A stretch of 34,506 bases of DNA, from assembly GCA_015680685.1 (NCBI GenBank), contig MNCI01007609.1, positions 36,108 through 70,613 of the forward strand, given 5' to 3'. Made by a program: the position numbers and the translations under genes. This stretch comes from Gnetum montanum (Eukaryota > Streptophyta > Gnetopsida > Gnetales > Gnetaceae). Each line of letters begins with the position of its first letter. Position 1 is the stretch's first letter. Below are positions 1 to 11,400 of this stretch, one piece after another. The notes below the pieces were generated by a model. The model worked only from the letters and a program-made list of their open reading frames with translations. It was not told where the DNA came from and made no database searches.

Positions 1-1008
1 AAAGTCACCTCGAGTTTCTCCTCCCCTCCAGGGAGCTCCAGAATCACCTCCCGGATGAGGTTCTCTTTCGTCAACGGGCGCCAAACGCAGAATCGGGCGA
101 AGCCCATGCACTCCATGGACATGGTGACCCGGTCAAAAGCAATGAACTCCCCGAAGAAATCCGCGACTTGTCGCAGAAACTCAAGGTTCCACAGCTCCCA
201 AGGGAGGCGGGATACCCATACCCAGACCGGCTTTGGCAAATAGGTCGGTCTCCTGATGGGCCCCCGGTCTCCAGGGGGTCAATGCCAGGCCCCTCGCACC
301 GTAGAACCACGGGACCCCCAGTAGGACCGAGTCCCGGGCTTGTCGGGAGGGAAGGATGAACAACATGAGGTCAAGGGTCAAGCTCCTCACCCCGACCTCT
401 CCCACCTGCCACTGTTCACGGGCCCAGTGCCTGACCAGGTCCAATCGTGGCCGTGCACCCCGTGACACGAAGCGACCAATGAGGCTCTGTTGCAAGGTGC
501 GGACCCCCTCAGGGGGGGGTTGGGTGACCCGGAGGCGCAAAGTGTCTGTGGCCCGAGAGTGGGCCGCAATGCAACCCCCGATGGAGGCGGTGGGCTGGTG
601 TGGTCCCCCGTCGGTTGGCGGTTCTTGTTGGCCACGTGGTTCGTCTGCCCGCGGAGGTTGCTGTGGGTCTTCTGCAGTGTCCTCCAGCTGGTGTGCGCGC
701 ATCCGCTGGTCCTGCTTCTGCTCCTCCGTCTGCTCCTGTGTCAGTGCCTATCGGTGCTCCGGCTGCTCCTGCGGTGGCCCCTCCGTCGACTTCTGCGTCA
801 GCGTCTGCGTCTGTGTCTGCTCCTGCACGGTCTGCGTCTGTGTCTGCGTCTGCGTCTGTGTCTGCGTCTGCGTCTGCTCCATAGTAAAATCGTTCAACAA
901 AATCCTTCTGACCCTCACCTTCACCCTCTGGTGCTTCGGTGATTCCTGCCTATGGCTGCTCCTGTAGGTGCTCCTGCCAACTATAGATGCTTTAGCTTTT
1001 GCAAACAT
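1..1008 (-). mobile_element. LINE element Y: ORF1 region, cut by the window edge
   Basis: Read on the minus strand, this is the ORF1 of a plant non-LTR retrotransposon. After a Met at 1008 comes a Gln/Thr hexamer-repeat tract (EQTQTQTQT..., 790-880), then a DUF4283-like domain. Diagnostic pieces are LQQSLIGRFVSRGARPRLDL and VLLGVPWFYGARGLALTPWR, then FFGEFIAFDRVTMSMECMGF and REVILELPGGEEK at 5-60. The frame is broken by a TAG near 750 and by a shift near 240. ORF1 proteins of this kind bind the element RNA. The rest of the element runs off to the left. The domain order matches element B at 8800-9370. Confidence 0.8.
787..882 (-). repeat. Hexanucleotide repeat coding (Gln-Thr)n
   Basis: On the + strand the unit is TCTGCG/TCTGTG, repeated about 12 times with an interruption near 820-832. 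On the coding minus strand it reads CAGACG/CAGACA and specifies alternating Gln-Thr within the N-terminal part of LINE ORF1. Confidence 0.8.
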
Positions 1009-1970
1009 GTTTGGTTATCCATAGTTAGTAAACAAATCATAATTCAAGGAAAATGCATGTTAGGTGGCTTTATTGTATGTTTAGGACACCTCATCCAATG
1101 TGAAGGAGTGTTGCTGTGTGTTTAAACTTCATCTTCTTTTTTTTTTTGGGAAAATGATCAAGCAATTTTATTCCAAAAAAAAAAAAAAAATGTACAGATG
1201 TACATAAAGATCATTGACTGGAGTCAACACAACCCATCCATGTGACACAACGGTCACTTGCAACGTACCAGATGATCACCTATGTGCTTGCACAACGCGG
1301 CCCTCTCACATAGCCCTAGTACCCTCATCCTAGATATTCAACCCTTGTTCCCAATAGTAGGGGACATACATGCAACCTACACCTCGGAATGCCTAGGGCA
1401 CCCCTCCCCTATTGGCGGGGCCACAACACTACCTACCCACATATGACCTTGAACTACTGTGTCCCATAGTCTCGATGAACTGCGACCCGAACCCCAGACT
1501 CTCAGTCGTAGTCAAGGTCTTTGAGTCATCTATGCCAGCTGTAGTTTGCTGTCCTATCGATCCTAGCCCAAGCGCCAGGTGCTGGTTCTCTGCTTTAAGC
1601 TATGCTAGTCCCATCCAATGCTCTGATATCTCCATCCACCTGAGGTCTTGCAGGTGTGACTCATTCACTTCTCTTTAGGCCTCCTGTCACATGTTCTCTC
1701 ACCTGAGCTGCTACTGTGCCCACTCCTCCAACCACGCTTGCTGGGCTGCCAAGCGGCATTCTTCCAGCAACCATTCCTCCATGGCTATGCACCTGTGCCT
1801 TCCACCTCATGGCCTCGGTTATGCTGCACTTGTGCCCTCGTGGACTGCCCTTGGCACCGCCTTCTTTGGTACATGATCATTGGCACTGGGTGAACGATTG
1901 GCATACCCCCACGCCATAGTGTGAGGATCACCCCAGGGTGCTGCCCCAACCACCTCCTATGAAGGGATTC

Positions 1971-2501
1971 CTAGAAAAAATGGGGCAGGTTTACTGGGGA
2001 GCCTTGTCGAAGGTGCTTGAGAAAAGTAAAATGCACCCCCACCAGTTTGTGTGGGTACTTAGATTGCACAAAATATTGCTCCACTAGGAGCACTGCATCT
2101 CTCCAAACCCCTTGTAGCCCAAACTTCCGGATGTGCCTGCTAGTAGTCATGGGAATGTGTCTTGTGAAAAACTCCCTCATGTCATCCTGTGCCCTTGCAA
2201 CGGGCACCATGATTTCCCCTGCGTCCTCCACCCCCAACACAGCAGCTAGCGTTTGCACCGTGATTTCAATCCTCTTGTCCCTGTATTGTATAGTGTCTCC
2301 CACCCAGTTGTCGTAGAATTGCTGAGTAAGCAGGTTCAGCTCTCCCTCCATGCGCTTGAGCATCTCTACCCACCCCGTCCGTTCAACCAATGCCCATAAT
2401 TCGGGCAATCTAGAAAATTCTGTCCATGATGGTTCAAAAAGTAGGTGTTGCTCCATGGCCTCTATGGCCTCCTTCCACAACCCATGCGCTTCTTTGACCA
2501 T
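1971..2501 (-). pseudogene. LINE X accessory module downstream of zf-RVT (unrecognised family)
   Basis: This is a 176-residue open frame. It contains FEPSWTEFSRLPELWALVER, GWVEMLKRMEGELNLL, QQFYDNWVGDTIQYRDKRIE, LAAVLGVED and KLVGVHFTFLKHLRQGSPVN. It is clearly related to 12923-13415 in element B, with matching FEPS, LW-LVE, GW, ME-x-L, NWV-D, W-DV/A and KLxGxHFxFxxxLRxGxxVNL positions. The 'FY-N...RxKxIxIT...LAxxLGV' part loosely resembles the putative plant transposon protein / gag-like domains found in other plant elements; that link is inference. Its role in the LINE is unknown. Confidence 0.7.
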
Positions 2502-2528
2502 CGTCGTGGCCGTAGGAAGCAGCTGTCC

Positions 2529-2786
2529 TCAAATAATCAGAGAGTTTCTGCGTTTCCATAGGACCCACAATGTAGCAAGGTACAAAGAGTCCCTGTGGAA
2601 ACCTGCGGTGGGGGAGATATTTGCGGCCAACCACACCTCCTGAGAGAGCCTACACCCAAAAATGAGATGATGCAATGTTTCAGGTGCCTCCTGGCAGCAT
2701 GGACAGCTGGCTTCCACCCTAATCCCCCTCTCTCTCAACATGGCCCTCACTGGCAGTGCCCTGTGTTTCAGCAACCATCCGAACAC
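2529..2786 (-). pseudogene. zf-RVT domain of LINE X
   Basis: The 85-residue open segment contains VFGWLLKHRALPVRAMLRER, then CPCCQEAPETLHHLIFGC and a trailing LSQEVW. The CPxC...E(T)xxHLxxxC arrangement is the zinc-binding region that follows reverse transcriptase in plant LINE ORF2 proteins (zf-RVT family). It is homologous to the block at 12596-12780 in element B. Only this C-terminal part of ORF2 remains in X. Confidence 0.85.
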
Positions 2787-2939
2787 CTTGACCTTTTTAG
2801 GGGGATGGCCCTTCTAGATTGCTACTCAGCCCTCTTCCTGCAAGTATCAGAATTTAACAAGTTCCTTTGGGTGTTGCCCCAATAATCTGAGCTACTCCAC
2901 CACAACAGGATGGTGGCAAAAATTCTTCCAGAGTTGGGA

Positions 2940-4080
2940 GCACTCCTGATGAACCTCCCATTGTTTTACCTCCATTGTTTGCAAGAAGCCTTTTTAACTT
3001 TCAATATTTTCTGCTGTTACACTTATGCGACAAATTACTCAAAATTACTAAACATTATATCCTTTAATATAATTGGATACACCCAAATTTTATAGCTATA
3101 ATTATCAACAAATGTATACTATGAATCAACAATAAACAAAGCAGTAACAGGGTCAACTACATCCGAATAAATTAAATTTCTTTGGAAATTAATTTGTTGA
3201 GATTTTCCAACTTTACAATCCCAACAGAAATCCAAAATAATAGAACTAGAACTAAGAATAAGAGATTTAGATTGAAAGACTGTTAATCTTATCTGCGTAA
3301 TAAGTCCTAAGTATCTATGCCACAAATTGAGATTTTCGGTTACAACAAGAACACCACCCTCTTCTAGTCTCTTCATAACAACATCATGTAAAACATAAGA
3401 ACCCTCCTTTGTTCCACTCAAGAAAGTTATTGCTTTTTTTGGCTTATCTTCCATGTATTATTAGGAAAAGAAAGCCTGCAACCAACCTTAAGAAGTTGCC
3501 TAATAGACAGCAAGATTTTAATGATTTTTGGAACATGTTGAGCATCTCTAGTGGTAATTTGTTGTCCATCTTGTTGTTTCATTACAACAATTTGAATCCC
3601 ACAAATCTAATGAATGTCTGATGAATATTTAATCTATGAAGTTAAATACCTGTGATTTTTATAGATGTGAAAGAACTGGAACTATCCAGAATTTAGACAT
3701 TGTTAGAGATTCCAAAAAAATTGTTTGAAATATAAGTAAGCAAACATTAGTCCAACATGCCATTCAGTCATATTTCATTCTTCAGGCTGTGTTCCTGCAA
3801 TATTTTTCTCCTTTCGCTTTTTCTACTTTCTATAGGCATAGCAATTCTTTTTTGTGTGGTCATTCTTCTTACAGAACCAATGCTCCATGTTTTTACTTCT
3901 TAAAGTTGTTTTGCTTTTGCTTATACCATATCCTTCATCCGTGTTCTGATGATGTCCTTTTGAAATATTTAGAACATCTCCAACAGATTCAGTAGTCATA
4001 GACTTGCTTGCAACTAACAACTTCGAGATAACTATGTTTAAAGTTGGCATGGTATTTGAAATTGTCATTAATGTCATATG
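2940..4080 (-). mobile_element. Ty1/copia retrotransposon remnant (gag end, pre-integrase, integrase start)
   Basis: The minus strand shows, in 5' to 3' order, a gag zinc-knuckle region (FCKKNDHTKKNCYAYRK, about 3829-3885), the segment VPKIIKILLSIRQLLKVGC (about 3480-3560), a gag-pre-integrase block (NLWHRYLGL and FCWDCKVGKSQQINF, 3180-3330), and an integrase opening (VDNYSYKIWVYPIILKD, about 3045-3100). This order is that of the Ty1/copia polyprotein. Stops and shifts break the frame. The first Cys of the CX2CX4HX4C knuckle is replaced by His. No LTRs or reverse transcriptase were found; the left side abuts LINE X. Confidence 0.8.
3119..3454 (-). pseudogene. copia gag-pre-integrase fragment
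   Basis: The 111-residue frame begins near MEDKPKKAITFLSGTKEGSY and includes LNLWHRYLGLITQIRLTVF and FCWDCKVGKSQQINFQRNLI. 'LWHxRLGH' followed by 'CxxCxxGKxxxxxF' is the HHCC-type pre-integrase zinc-binding region of copia elements. The HLGH-type His is altered here (YLGL), so the zinc site is probably lost. It ends in IYSDVVDPVTALFIVDS, the lead-in to the integrase core. Confidence 0.8.
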
Positions 4081-5298
4081 AACTATATTCTACAAATCTG
4101 GCATAAAGTTTAAACTAATTAATATTCATTAGTTAATGCTCAGCTGCATAGTTAAAAATTTAAGGAAAACTCCGTTCCAAGCTTACCAATAAACTTATTA
4201 TTTACTTTCAAAGTTAAAAGTTTTGTTTTAGTCTCCTCATTGTTTATTTTAAGATCCTTTATGCAAGTTGGGGAGCATTGGGCGCAAATGTTTTATAGAT
4301 AATTCACAGAACAATACCATATATTAGCATAACCTGTTCAACTTGAACTTGTATCTTGTACATCAGAAATATTAACCAATGAATTACAACTAACTAATCA
4401 TTCAGTTCAAAGGTTATAAACTAATTATTGATGTTCAAAAGTTAAAAATGAAATAGAACCATGTCTTACAGGAACTGGGTGATATATACACTTTCAGCCT
4501 ACATAGATATCCTTAAAGGATAGTTATACTAGTAATAGTTCATGATCCTTATCTCTTTCTTTTCAGGGAATACAGCTCAGCCTACTAATTACGTATAATA
4601 ATATTTGAGTTGTTTTAAAGGTTTAAAGGTAGGTGCTTTTCGAACATCAGTGGATTCATTTTAATTTTTTTGAGCAGGTAAAAGGAAACCTTTTTATTTT
4701 GTTGAAACTACAAAGGAGATCATGAACAAATGAAGCCTTAAATATTTATTTTGTTTGACTGCAGTACTAACGTCACAAACTTATGAATAAAATCTTATTT
4801 TTACATGTTAAAGAAATCCTTTTGCTAACAGGTAATTTAAAAGATAATTGATGCAGTAATCACCATTATTTAAGTTTGCTTTAAGAACCATCTGGCACTC
4901 TGTTGGTCATGTCTATTAGTGGTGTTGCTTCTAAAGGTTTCTCCAAATAGGAGGCTTCTTGGTAAGCTAAACCTGGACGTTTAACTAAATAAAAAAATCT
5001 ATCCAAGAACCCCATTAGCTTTTATTTTTCAAGAAAATAATAGGATATAGAAAGGTACAAAAGGTTCTGGAGATATAGAAAGTGTAGAACTTCTTGTCTT
5101 TCTTTTCACAACTTGATAGTAACTGAAGACTTCCCTAAGCTTAAAATTTAAACTCTCTCTCCTGATTGAGAGCTTGGAGTTTCTTCTTATGGTGTAAAAC
5201 TGTAAATACATTCATCAAAACCTATGCTGCAGTTACTACTTTAATCTTTCTGATGAATTTCTATTAATAAGAATATAACATTGTATTATTTTTTCAAG
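4081..5298 (+). other. Intron-type AT-rich sequence, no gene seen
   Basis: This is AT-rich sequence between the copia remnant and helicase exon a. I see no conserved coding segment, RNA gene or clear repeat here. It ends with a plausible pyrimidine tract and acceptor before 5299, so it is presumably the 3' part of the intron preceding exon a. Confidence 0.6.
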
Positions 5299-5415
5299 GA
5301 TGATATTGATAAAATGGTTTCAAAATTGGAGGAAAGGATCATGACTTTGGAGGAAGGTTCTTGCCTGGATGCTTTAATTCTTCCTTTACATGCTTCGCTC
5401 CCACCAGAAATGCAG
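5299..5415 (+). CDS. Helicase exon a: start of RecA lobe 2
   Basis: This exon encodes 39 residues, starting [13 protein letters not shown] and ending [12 protein letters not shown]. This is the segment after the 'TGQ' end of the preceding motif and contains the LHxSLPPEMQ stretch that opens RecA lobe 2. The acceptor is TTTTTTCAAG before 5299, and the exon enters in phase 0. It should leave in phase 0 after CAG at 5413-5415, because the next exon resumes VRVF. The bases after it are GAAAGT, not GT, so the expected donor is broken or mis-sequenced. Confidence 0.88.
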
Positions 5416-8400
5416 GAAAGTCTCATTTAACACTTTAAAACATTACTTTCTAGTTCACGGTTCTAATTGCAAGCTGGCATACACCATTTTTGGAGTTAGT
5501 TATTTTGCAATACCAGTAATTACTGTCAAAGAAACTTGCCTGTGCTGTTTTTTAATATCTGTTCTATGTGTTTTTTTTATTGCAAAATAGTCTCTTTTTA
5601 ACATTAACATGATTGTAATTTTACCCGTAATGAGATAGTCCTTTTATAGATGATGGCTTCGTGAACACAATGAAGGTTTTTTCTGCAGCTCTTCAATTGA
5701 GAATTTTTATTTTAATGCATGTACATATTGCAGAATATTTTTAAAAAAATGAGTCTGAGAAAATGATGTTGACAAAGGTTGAAGTAGAAGCTATGCTTGG
5801 TAGGATTCTGTAGCTTATTTAATATTAGACCACATTCCTATACATCTCCGTAGCAAGCACTATCTCTATACTCAAGATCTGTATATACCATTTTGAGCAT
5901 ACTTATGAAGGTTGGATTGGATTGTAGATTGTTTTTTCATTCTTAAGATTTTGGATGCAGATTGTGATTCAGAATCATGTGGAATTGTGATATTAAAAAA
6001 TATTGAATTTTTACTCATTTAAAAAAGTATATGCAATTAAAATAGAAATTTCTAAACATATTGAAATTGAAGATCCATAAAAAATAATATCTTCAACTTT
6101 ACAATAGAAATTTTTAAACATTAATATAAATACATTGCATTAAGCATGAACATCAACATAAGTTCATTACAACAAATTTCAAATGTAAGCTACACTGCAG
6201 TATTCATTCACCATCAACTAAAGCAAATGAGCTGAAGATTGTCTAAAGTCAGCTGCTGAAGTGATCCAAAATGAGTTGAAGAATGCATTATTGAGCTTTT
6301 GAAGAATGTGCTGTTGAGCTCCCCAAGAATGCATTGCTTCTTGCAGAAAAATGTGCACTCAAAGTGCCAAAATTCTTGAAACTGTTGATGACACATCTTC
6401 AGAATGTTCTATGCTCATTTTTTCTACTTTTATAGCTGTATTGAGTGGTGAATTTTGTTGTTGAGATGGTGTTTTAATATTTAATGAAATGTTTAATGTC
6501 AGAAAAGTGTAAACTTATAATTGGTATTTTAAAAGATTCTGAAATTGTGGTCTTGAATCACCCACAATCATGATTTCAAACTGGATCATGATTCAGCCTA
6601 GTCTAATCTTCATTTTTACGCTTTTGAGTATAAATCCAAATATATTATTTTTAAAATTTGGATGGATTTAGGAAATTGAAACTGTATCTATTGGACTAGT
6701 TCAGTTTCAACAATATTTTGCATAGTGCTTTTATATGTTAGTGGCTTATTGGGATCAAACCTGTGACTTGTAGAATGGAAGAGACATGACTTGACCAACA
6801 AGTTAGTAGTGTTTGGTTCAACATACAGCATCCACAGATGATATACTTCAAAATTTAGTTATGACAACTCTATATTTTGAATTATAGAAGTATCTATTAG
6901 AATATTCTAAATTTCAAGCATGTTTTTTCCAGACAAGTCTGATGGATTGGCATGGGATTTGCTTTCTCATCTGTAGTAGCAAACATTGAAATGATGAAAT
7001 TTTAGCAAGTATTCAAATGATGAAATTTTAGCAAGTATCCTGTAAGACATTTTACTTAAAATACGTATTGTGATTAAGCAATGTAGTTGCCAAATTAAAC
7101 TGAGATCATGGTTTAGTGGAGCTTATTAATGTTCTGTTCACCTAAACTCTGCAGCTTCTAATAATCAACTTACTAGAGTTACATCGACATGGGAATTTAC
7201 CGAACTTTTGAACTTCCATTATCAAAGTTATGGAAGGAGATGCATTTTTACTAGGGGTTTTCTAAGATGAACTTCCACATGCATCTAAACTCTTAGGTCT
7301 CAACATTCAGTTCACAACACAGTTACTGGAAGATGGTACACTACCATTCATGGATTCCAAATATTGCTTTCTGCATTCCCAATTTGGGTGTTATCATTTC
7401 CAATGTTTCACATGTTTTGGGGATGTAGGGATACATTCCTGAATGTGAGGAATGGTTTTTTGGGAACATCTTAGGGATGCAACAGGGATGTGAGGAAGAA
7501 TGGGTTTGTTTAAGATATTTAGGTTTCAACGTATTGAAGATTATGGATAAATTTGCGATTTTTGATATTTTGAATATCAGTATTCCAATTCGGACAACAA
7601 AACCATTTTGGAAGGGTTTTTAAACAAAATGAAGAGTTGTGGTCAGTAGCTCTGGTACATTCTGTATGCCCAAAACATCCTGGATGTCCTGCATATGACC
7701 TGAAACATTTGGGATGCATCCCCATCCCAGGGATGTCCCAAATGTGAAATTTTTTGTGGGGATGTCTTTGCATAACACAGATAATTTCTATTAAAAATTA
7801 TATTAATTGAATGGTTTTCAGAGTATTAAAGTTGTCCTTCCAAGAAGAGGCAGTGTATTTAAATAAGGGTTTTAGCTAAATCTTCAAAATATTTTTTCTA
7901 AATTTTTTAAACTGGATTAAACGTAAAATTTAACTTTGCACAAACTTTCTTCAAAGGTGTGCTGTTATAATCACTTTTAGAATATATAAACTGCATATGT
8001 GCATATATATTTATTGCTAGAAACCCTTTGAATCTATTGATAAAATTTGGTTTTAGTAGTTCTTGTTTGGAAAAATTGAATCGATTATTATTTTTTGCAG
8101 ATGTTTTACTTGTTAATTTTGCTTCTAAAGTTTGTGATTTGCTTATTCTAGCAATTAGGTTGTCTATGCTTGATGGGGGTTGTTCTGTTATAGAACTTAG
8201 GCTTGAACTACTTGGTTTGTACACTAACAGAATTCTTACGTTGCTATCTAAACACCAGGTTCGGGTGTTTACACCAGCACCCCCACATTGCAGGCGTATT
8301 ATTGTTGCAACCAATATTGCAGAAACATCACTCACTGTAGATGGTGTTGTGTAAGTATTTCATGAATCTTTCATGTGCCGTTCATTGAAAATATTTTCCC

Positions 8401-11400
8401 ATTTACAAAAATATTTGGAATTACTAGTTTCATAGAAAAAATTGATCAGATTTTTTTTTTTTGGAAAAAGGTCAGGCATAATAAATTAATAAAAAGAATA
8501 TGTAGAGAACTTTTTTGAAATAGGAGCAAGAGCGGGAGTGGGTATGGATGAGTGAGTGGGAATAGAGGCAGACACCACTGCAGTGGTGGTACGTGGGGGA
8601 CGTGTGGGTGGGATGGGCATTGGTGCCTGTCTACCAGGGAAGAATGTGGGAGGAGGGGCTGAGGAGCGGATGGGGGGAAGTTCGATGTTAGGAAATGGCC
8701 AAAGGGGTTGGAGAGCAGGGGATGGAGGCATAGAAGCTCGTTTTATGAAGGAGGGCATCATGCGGTTATAGGTCCAGCGCCATCCATCCAATGAGATGAG
8801 GACGATGGAGCTGAGTCGAGGTGCTAGACGTTGGATGGACCTTGTTAAGAAGATGGTGAGTATGACATGGGGTTTGGAGGATGTTGAGATTCGTAGCTTG
8901 TTTGAGGACTTGATGCTTTTCATCTTTTGTTCTGCCAATGATTGGGATAGGGTGCTTGTGGGAAGGCCATGGTTTTACGGGGCTTGTGGGTTGGCCTTGA
9001 TGTTGTGGTGACTGGGGGCACATAAAGACGAAGACCTCTTTTCTTGGGTGCTTGTGTGGATCAAGGCATATGGTATTCCCTAGGAAATGTGGACAATGGA
9101 ATTCTTGAAAACCCTTGCGGGTTTCTTTGGTGAGTTTATAACGTTTGATAAGTTTACGGGTTCGATGGAGAGAATGGGTTTTGTGCGTTTTTGTGTATGG
9201 TGGTCGCTATCATTGGGGGATCTTGTGCGAGAGGTGATTTTGGATCTTCCTTCGGGGGAAGAAAAGATACTTGTAGAATATGAGAATATCGTTGATGATT
9301 AAACCCACCTGGATAGGGCGGGTAGTGGACATTGTACTATTTGTGGAAAGGTGAACCATAAGGTTGTTGCCTGCAGGGTTCAGCCAAAGGTCTAGTTGCC
9401 TACAAAAAAGACGGAGGATGGTTGGTTCAAGGTGGGCAAGAAGGGCCACCCGGTCCTGGATACTGTTGAGGTTGGGGGTCATAGTGAGGTGGGGGGGAGG
9501 TTCTCCTAAAAGCTTCGAGGAAGGAGACCTTCCACTCTTTAGACCTGGATCTAGTTGATGAAGGTACAGATCTTCCCCTGATGGGGAGCTAGGTGTTTGC
9601 TGTAAAGGGATCTCCAAAGCTCCGGGTGATGGAGATTGTGGTAGCCCACAAGGAGGATGTTGGGATAGAGACGTGGGCTTTTGTTATCTTCCTAGGTTTT
9701 GGGAAAACTAGTTGCCCCCTAACACCGATTGCACACAGTAAGAAGACTCAATTGGAGATTGATTTGGGGTTTCAATAGACCTTGAAAGAGGTTTACAAGA
9801 AATAGTTTGCCGGTAGAATATGTCATGAAATTGTAGGGGTTAGGGTACACCCTATAAATGAAATACCCTGAAAGAAATTGTATGGAATGAAGAATGCAAT
9901 GTATTATGCTTGCAGGAAACAAAACTGCAACAAACGAAATCTTAGTTCTTGAGGTGGGATGGCTGGCAAATGTAGTTGGTCCCTTGTTAGGGTAGGGTAG
10001 GTCGCTTGGCTATACTTTCATGCTTGCCTTCCACTTTCATGGACTCATCCACATGGAACATAATAGTCTTAGTCAATCTTGCAAGAATGTGGTCTACCAT
10101 TGTCTATGGGGCCTAGAATTGGTAGATTCAGTTGCAGGAGCTCAAAAGGGTTTCTCTGGTGGTTCCATATCAGAGACAATGAATCTTGGTAGGCGATTTC
10201 AATTAACAATTGCATCCGTTGGAGAAATTTGGAGGCGATAGTGCGAACCCTTTGGGGTTTCTGGAATTCCTATCGCTTCTTGAAGACCATGAACTTATTG
10301 ACATGGAGATCAGGAATTGCAAATTCACATGGAGTAATCAATGACGTGGTAAGGATCGGGTGTTGTCTAGAATTGATTGGGTTTGGATAAGCTCGAATCT
10401 TTTACTGAAATTTGATGTTCATGTTTCTAGGAAGGAGAGACAAGCTTTAGACCATTGTTCAATAGTCATTCAGGCACATAGAAACCTGCGTAGTCCTCGT
10501 CTGTTTCGATTTGAGCAAGCTTGGTTAATAAAGCCTTCGCTTTGACCAATGGTGGTTGCGATTTGGGAGACTTACTAGGCACAAGGGGGACCTGTGGAAG
10601 TTCTTGAAGAATGGATTGAACCAACTCAAAAGGAACCTTTGCTCCAAAGCATTTGAAGATAAATTTTCCTTTTGTGCTCATCAGGTCAGATTGCAACAAC
10701 GGCTAGGAGAAATCCAATTGCAACTAGAGGAAGGAGCAGAGTTTGAGGAGGAACATGCAGTCCTCAAAGCATCATAGGAGCTTTCAGCTAAAGAGGAAAC
10801 ACATTGGAGGCAACGTGCAAGGATCTCTTGGCTAAGGAAAGGAGATAGAAATACAATATTCTTCTTTGCTGCCACCAAGGCAAAAGGGCAAGTGAAAAGG
10901 ATGATACACCTAGTTTAGGTGGGCACTACTCTTGTCGACAACTAGGATATTTTACTGAGGTGATGCATTTGTATTGGTCTAATATTTGGAGTAAACATAG
11001 AACTTTGCTGCTATTGGTGTAGGTCAGTAGGGTTATTGGTGAGGAGGAGAATAGGATGCTACTTAGGTTGTTCAGAGTTGGAAGAAGCTATGACATCAAT
11101 GAAAACAAACAAAGCTCCGAGTCCAAATGAATGGCTGATTGAATTTTTTAAGGAGTTTGTAGATATCCTAGGGGAACACTTGTTAGATGTATTTAACAGG
11201 ATGCTGCATTGGTAGCAGGTTTGATAGGACATTAACTGTTCGAAGATAGTCCTTCTCCCAAAAGTAACTAATCCCATGGTTTCCTTGCAGTTTCGACCTA
11301 TTGGGATTTGTAATACCCTACTTTGACTACTCATGAAGATGCTTGTTCGTTGATTGGCCCCGATGATGCCAAAGTTGGTTAGAGGGCATTAGGTGAGATT

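Larger units (their letters stand above)
1137..2940 (-). mobile_element. LINE element X: 5'-truncated 3' half
   Basis: The minus-strand 3' end is marked by a T-run at 1137-1147, followed by a subterminal stretch (GGGAAAATGATCAAGCA) that resembles the 3' end of element Z at 8460-8480. Going upstream on the minus strand there is a coiled-coil-like tail (1150-1970), an extra globular module (1971-2501) and a zf-RVT domain (2529-2786). The reverse transcriptase itself is missing. The right boundary with the copia remnant is placed only approximately, between 2900 and 2960. Several stops break the tail. No clear target-site duplication was found. Confidence 0.75.

Noticed and set aside
356-967. 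Long plus-strand open frames rich in Cys/Val/Ser
   Set aside because: Shadows of the minus-strand LINE ORF1 and its hexamer repeat; the composition is that of translated TCTGTG repeats.
1412-2643. Plus-strand open frames in the X region
   Set aside because: Shadows of the minus-strand LINE X modules, which show conservation with element B.
1-5298. Search for upstream helicase exons (Walker A, DEAH, SAT)
   Set aside because: No segment encoding these motifs was found by reading; the region is filled by LINE and copia sequence plus AT-rich intron.
7907-8335. 142-codon minus-strand open frame over exon b
   Set aside because: It lies antisense to the conserved helicase exon and has no recognised similarity; its Ser/Lys-rich look comes from AT-rich intron complement.
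8486-8938. Minus-strand 150-codon Pro-rich open frame
   Set aside because: It is antisense to the plus-strand ORF1 of LINE B, whose DUF4283-like blocks are recognisable.
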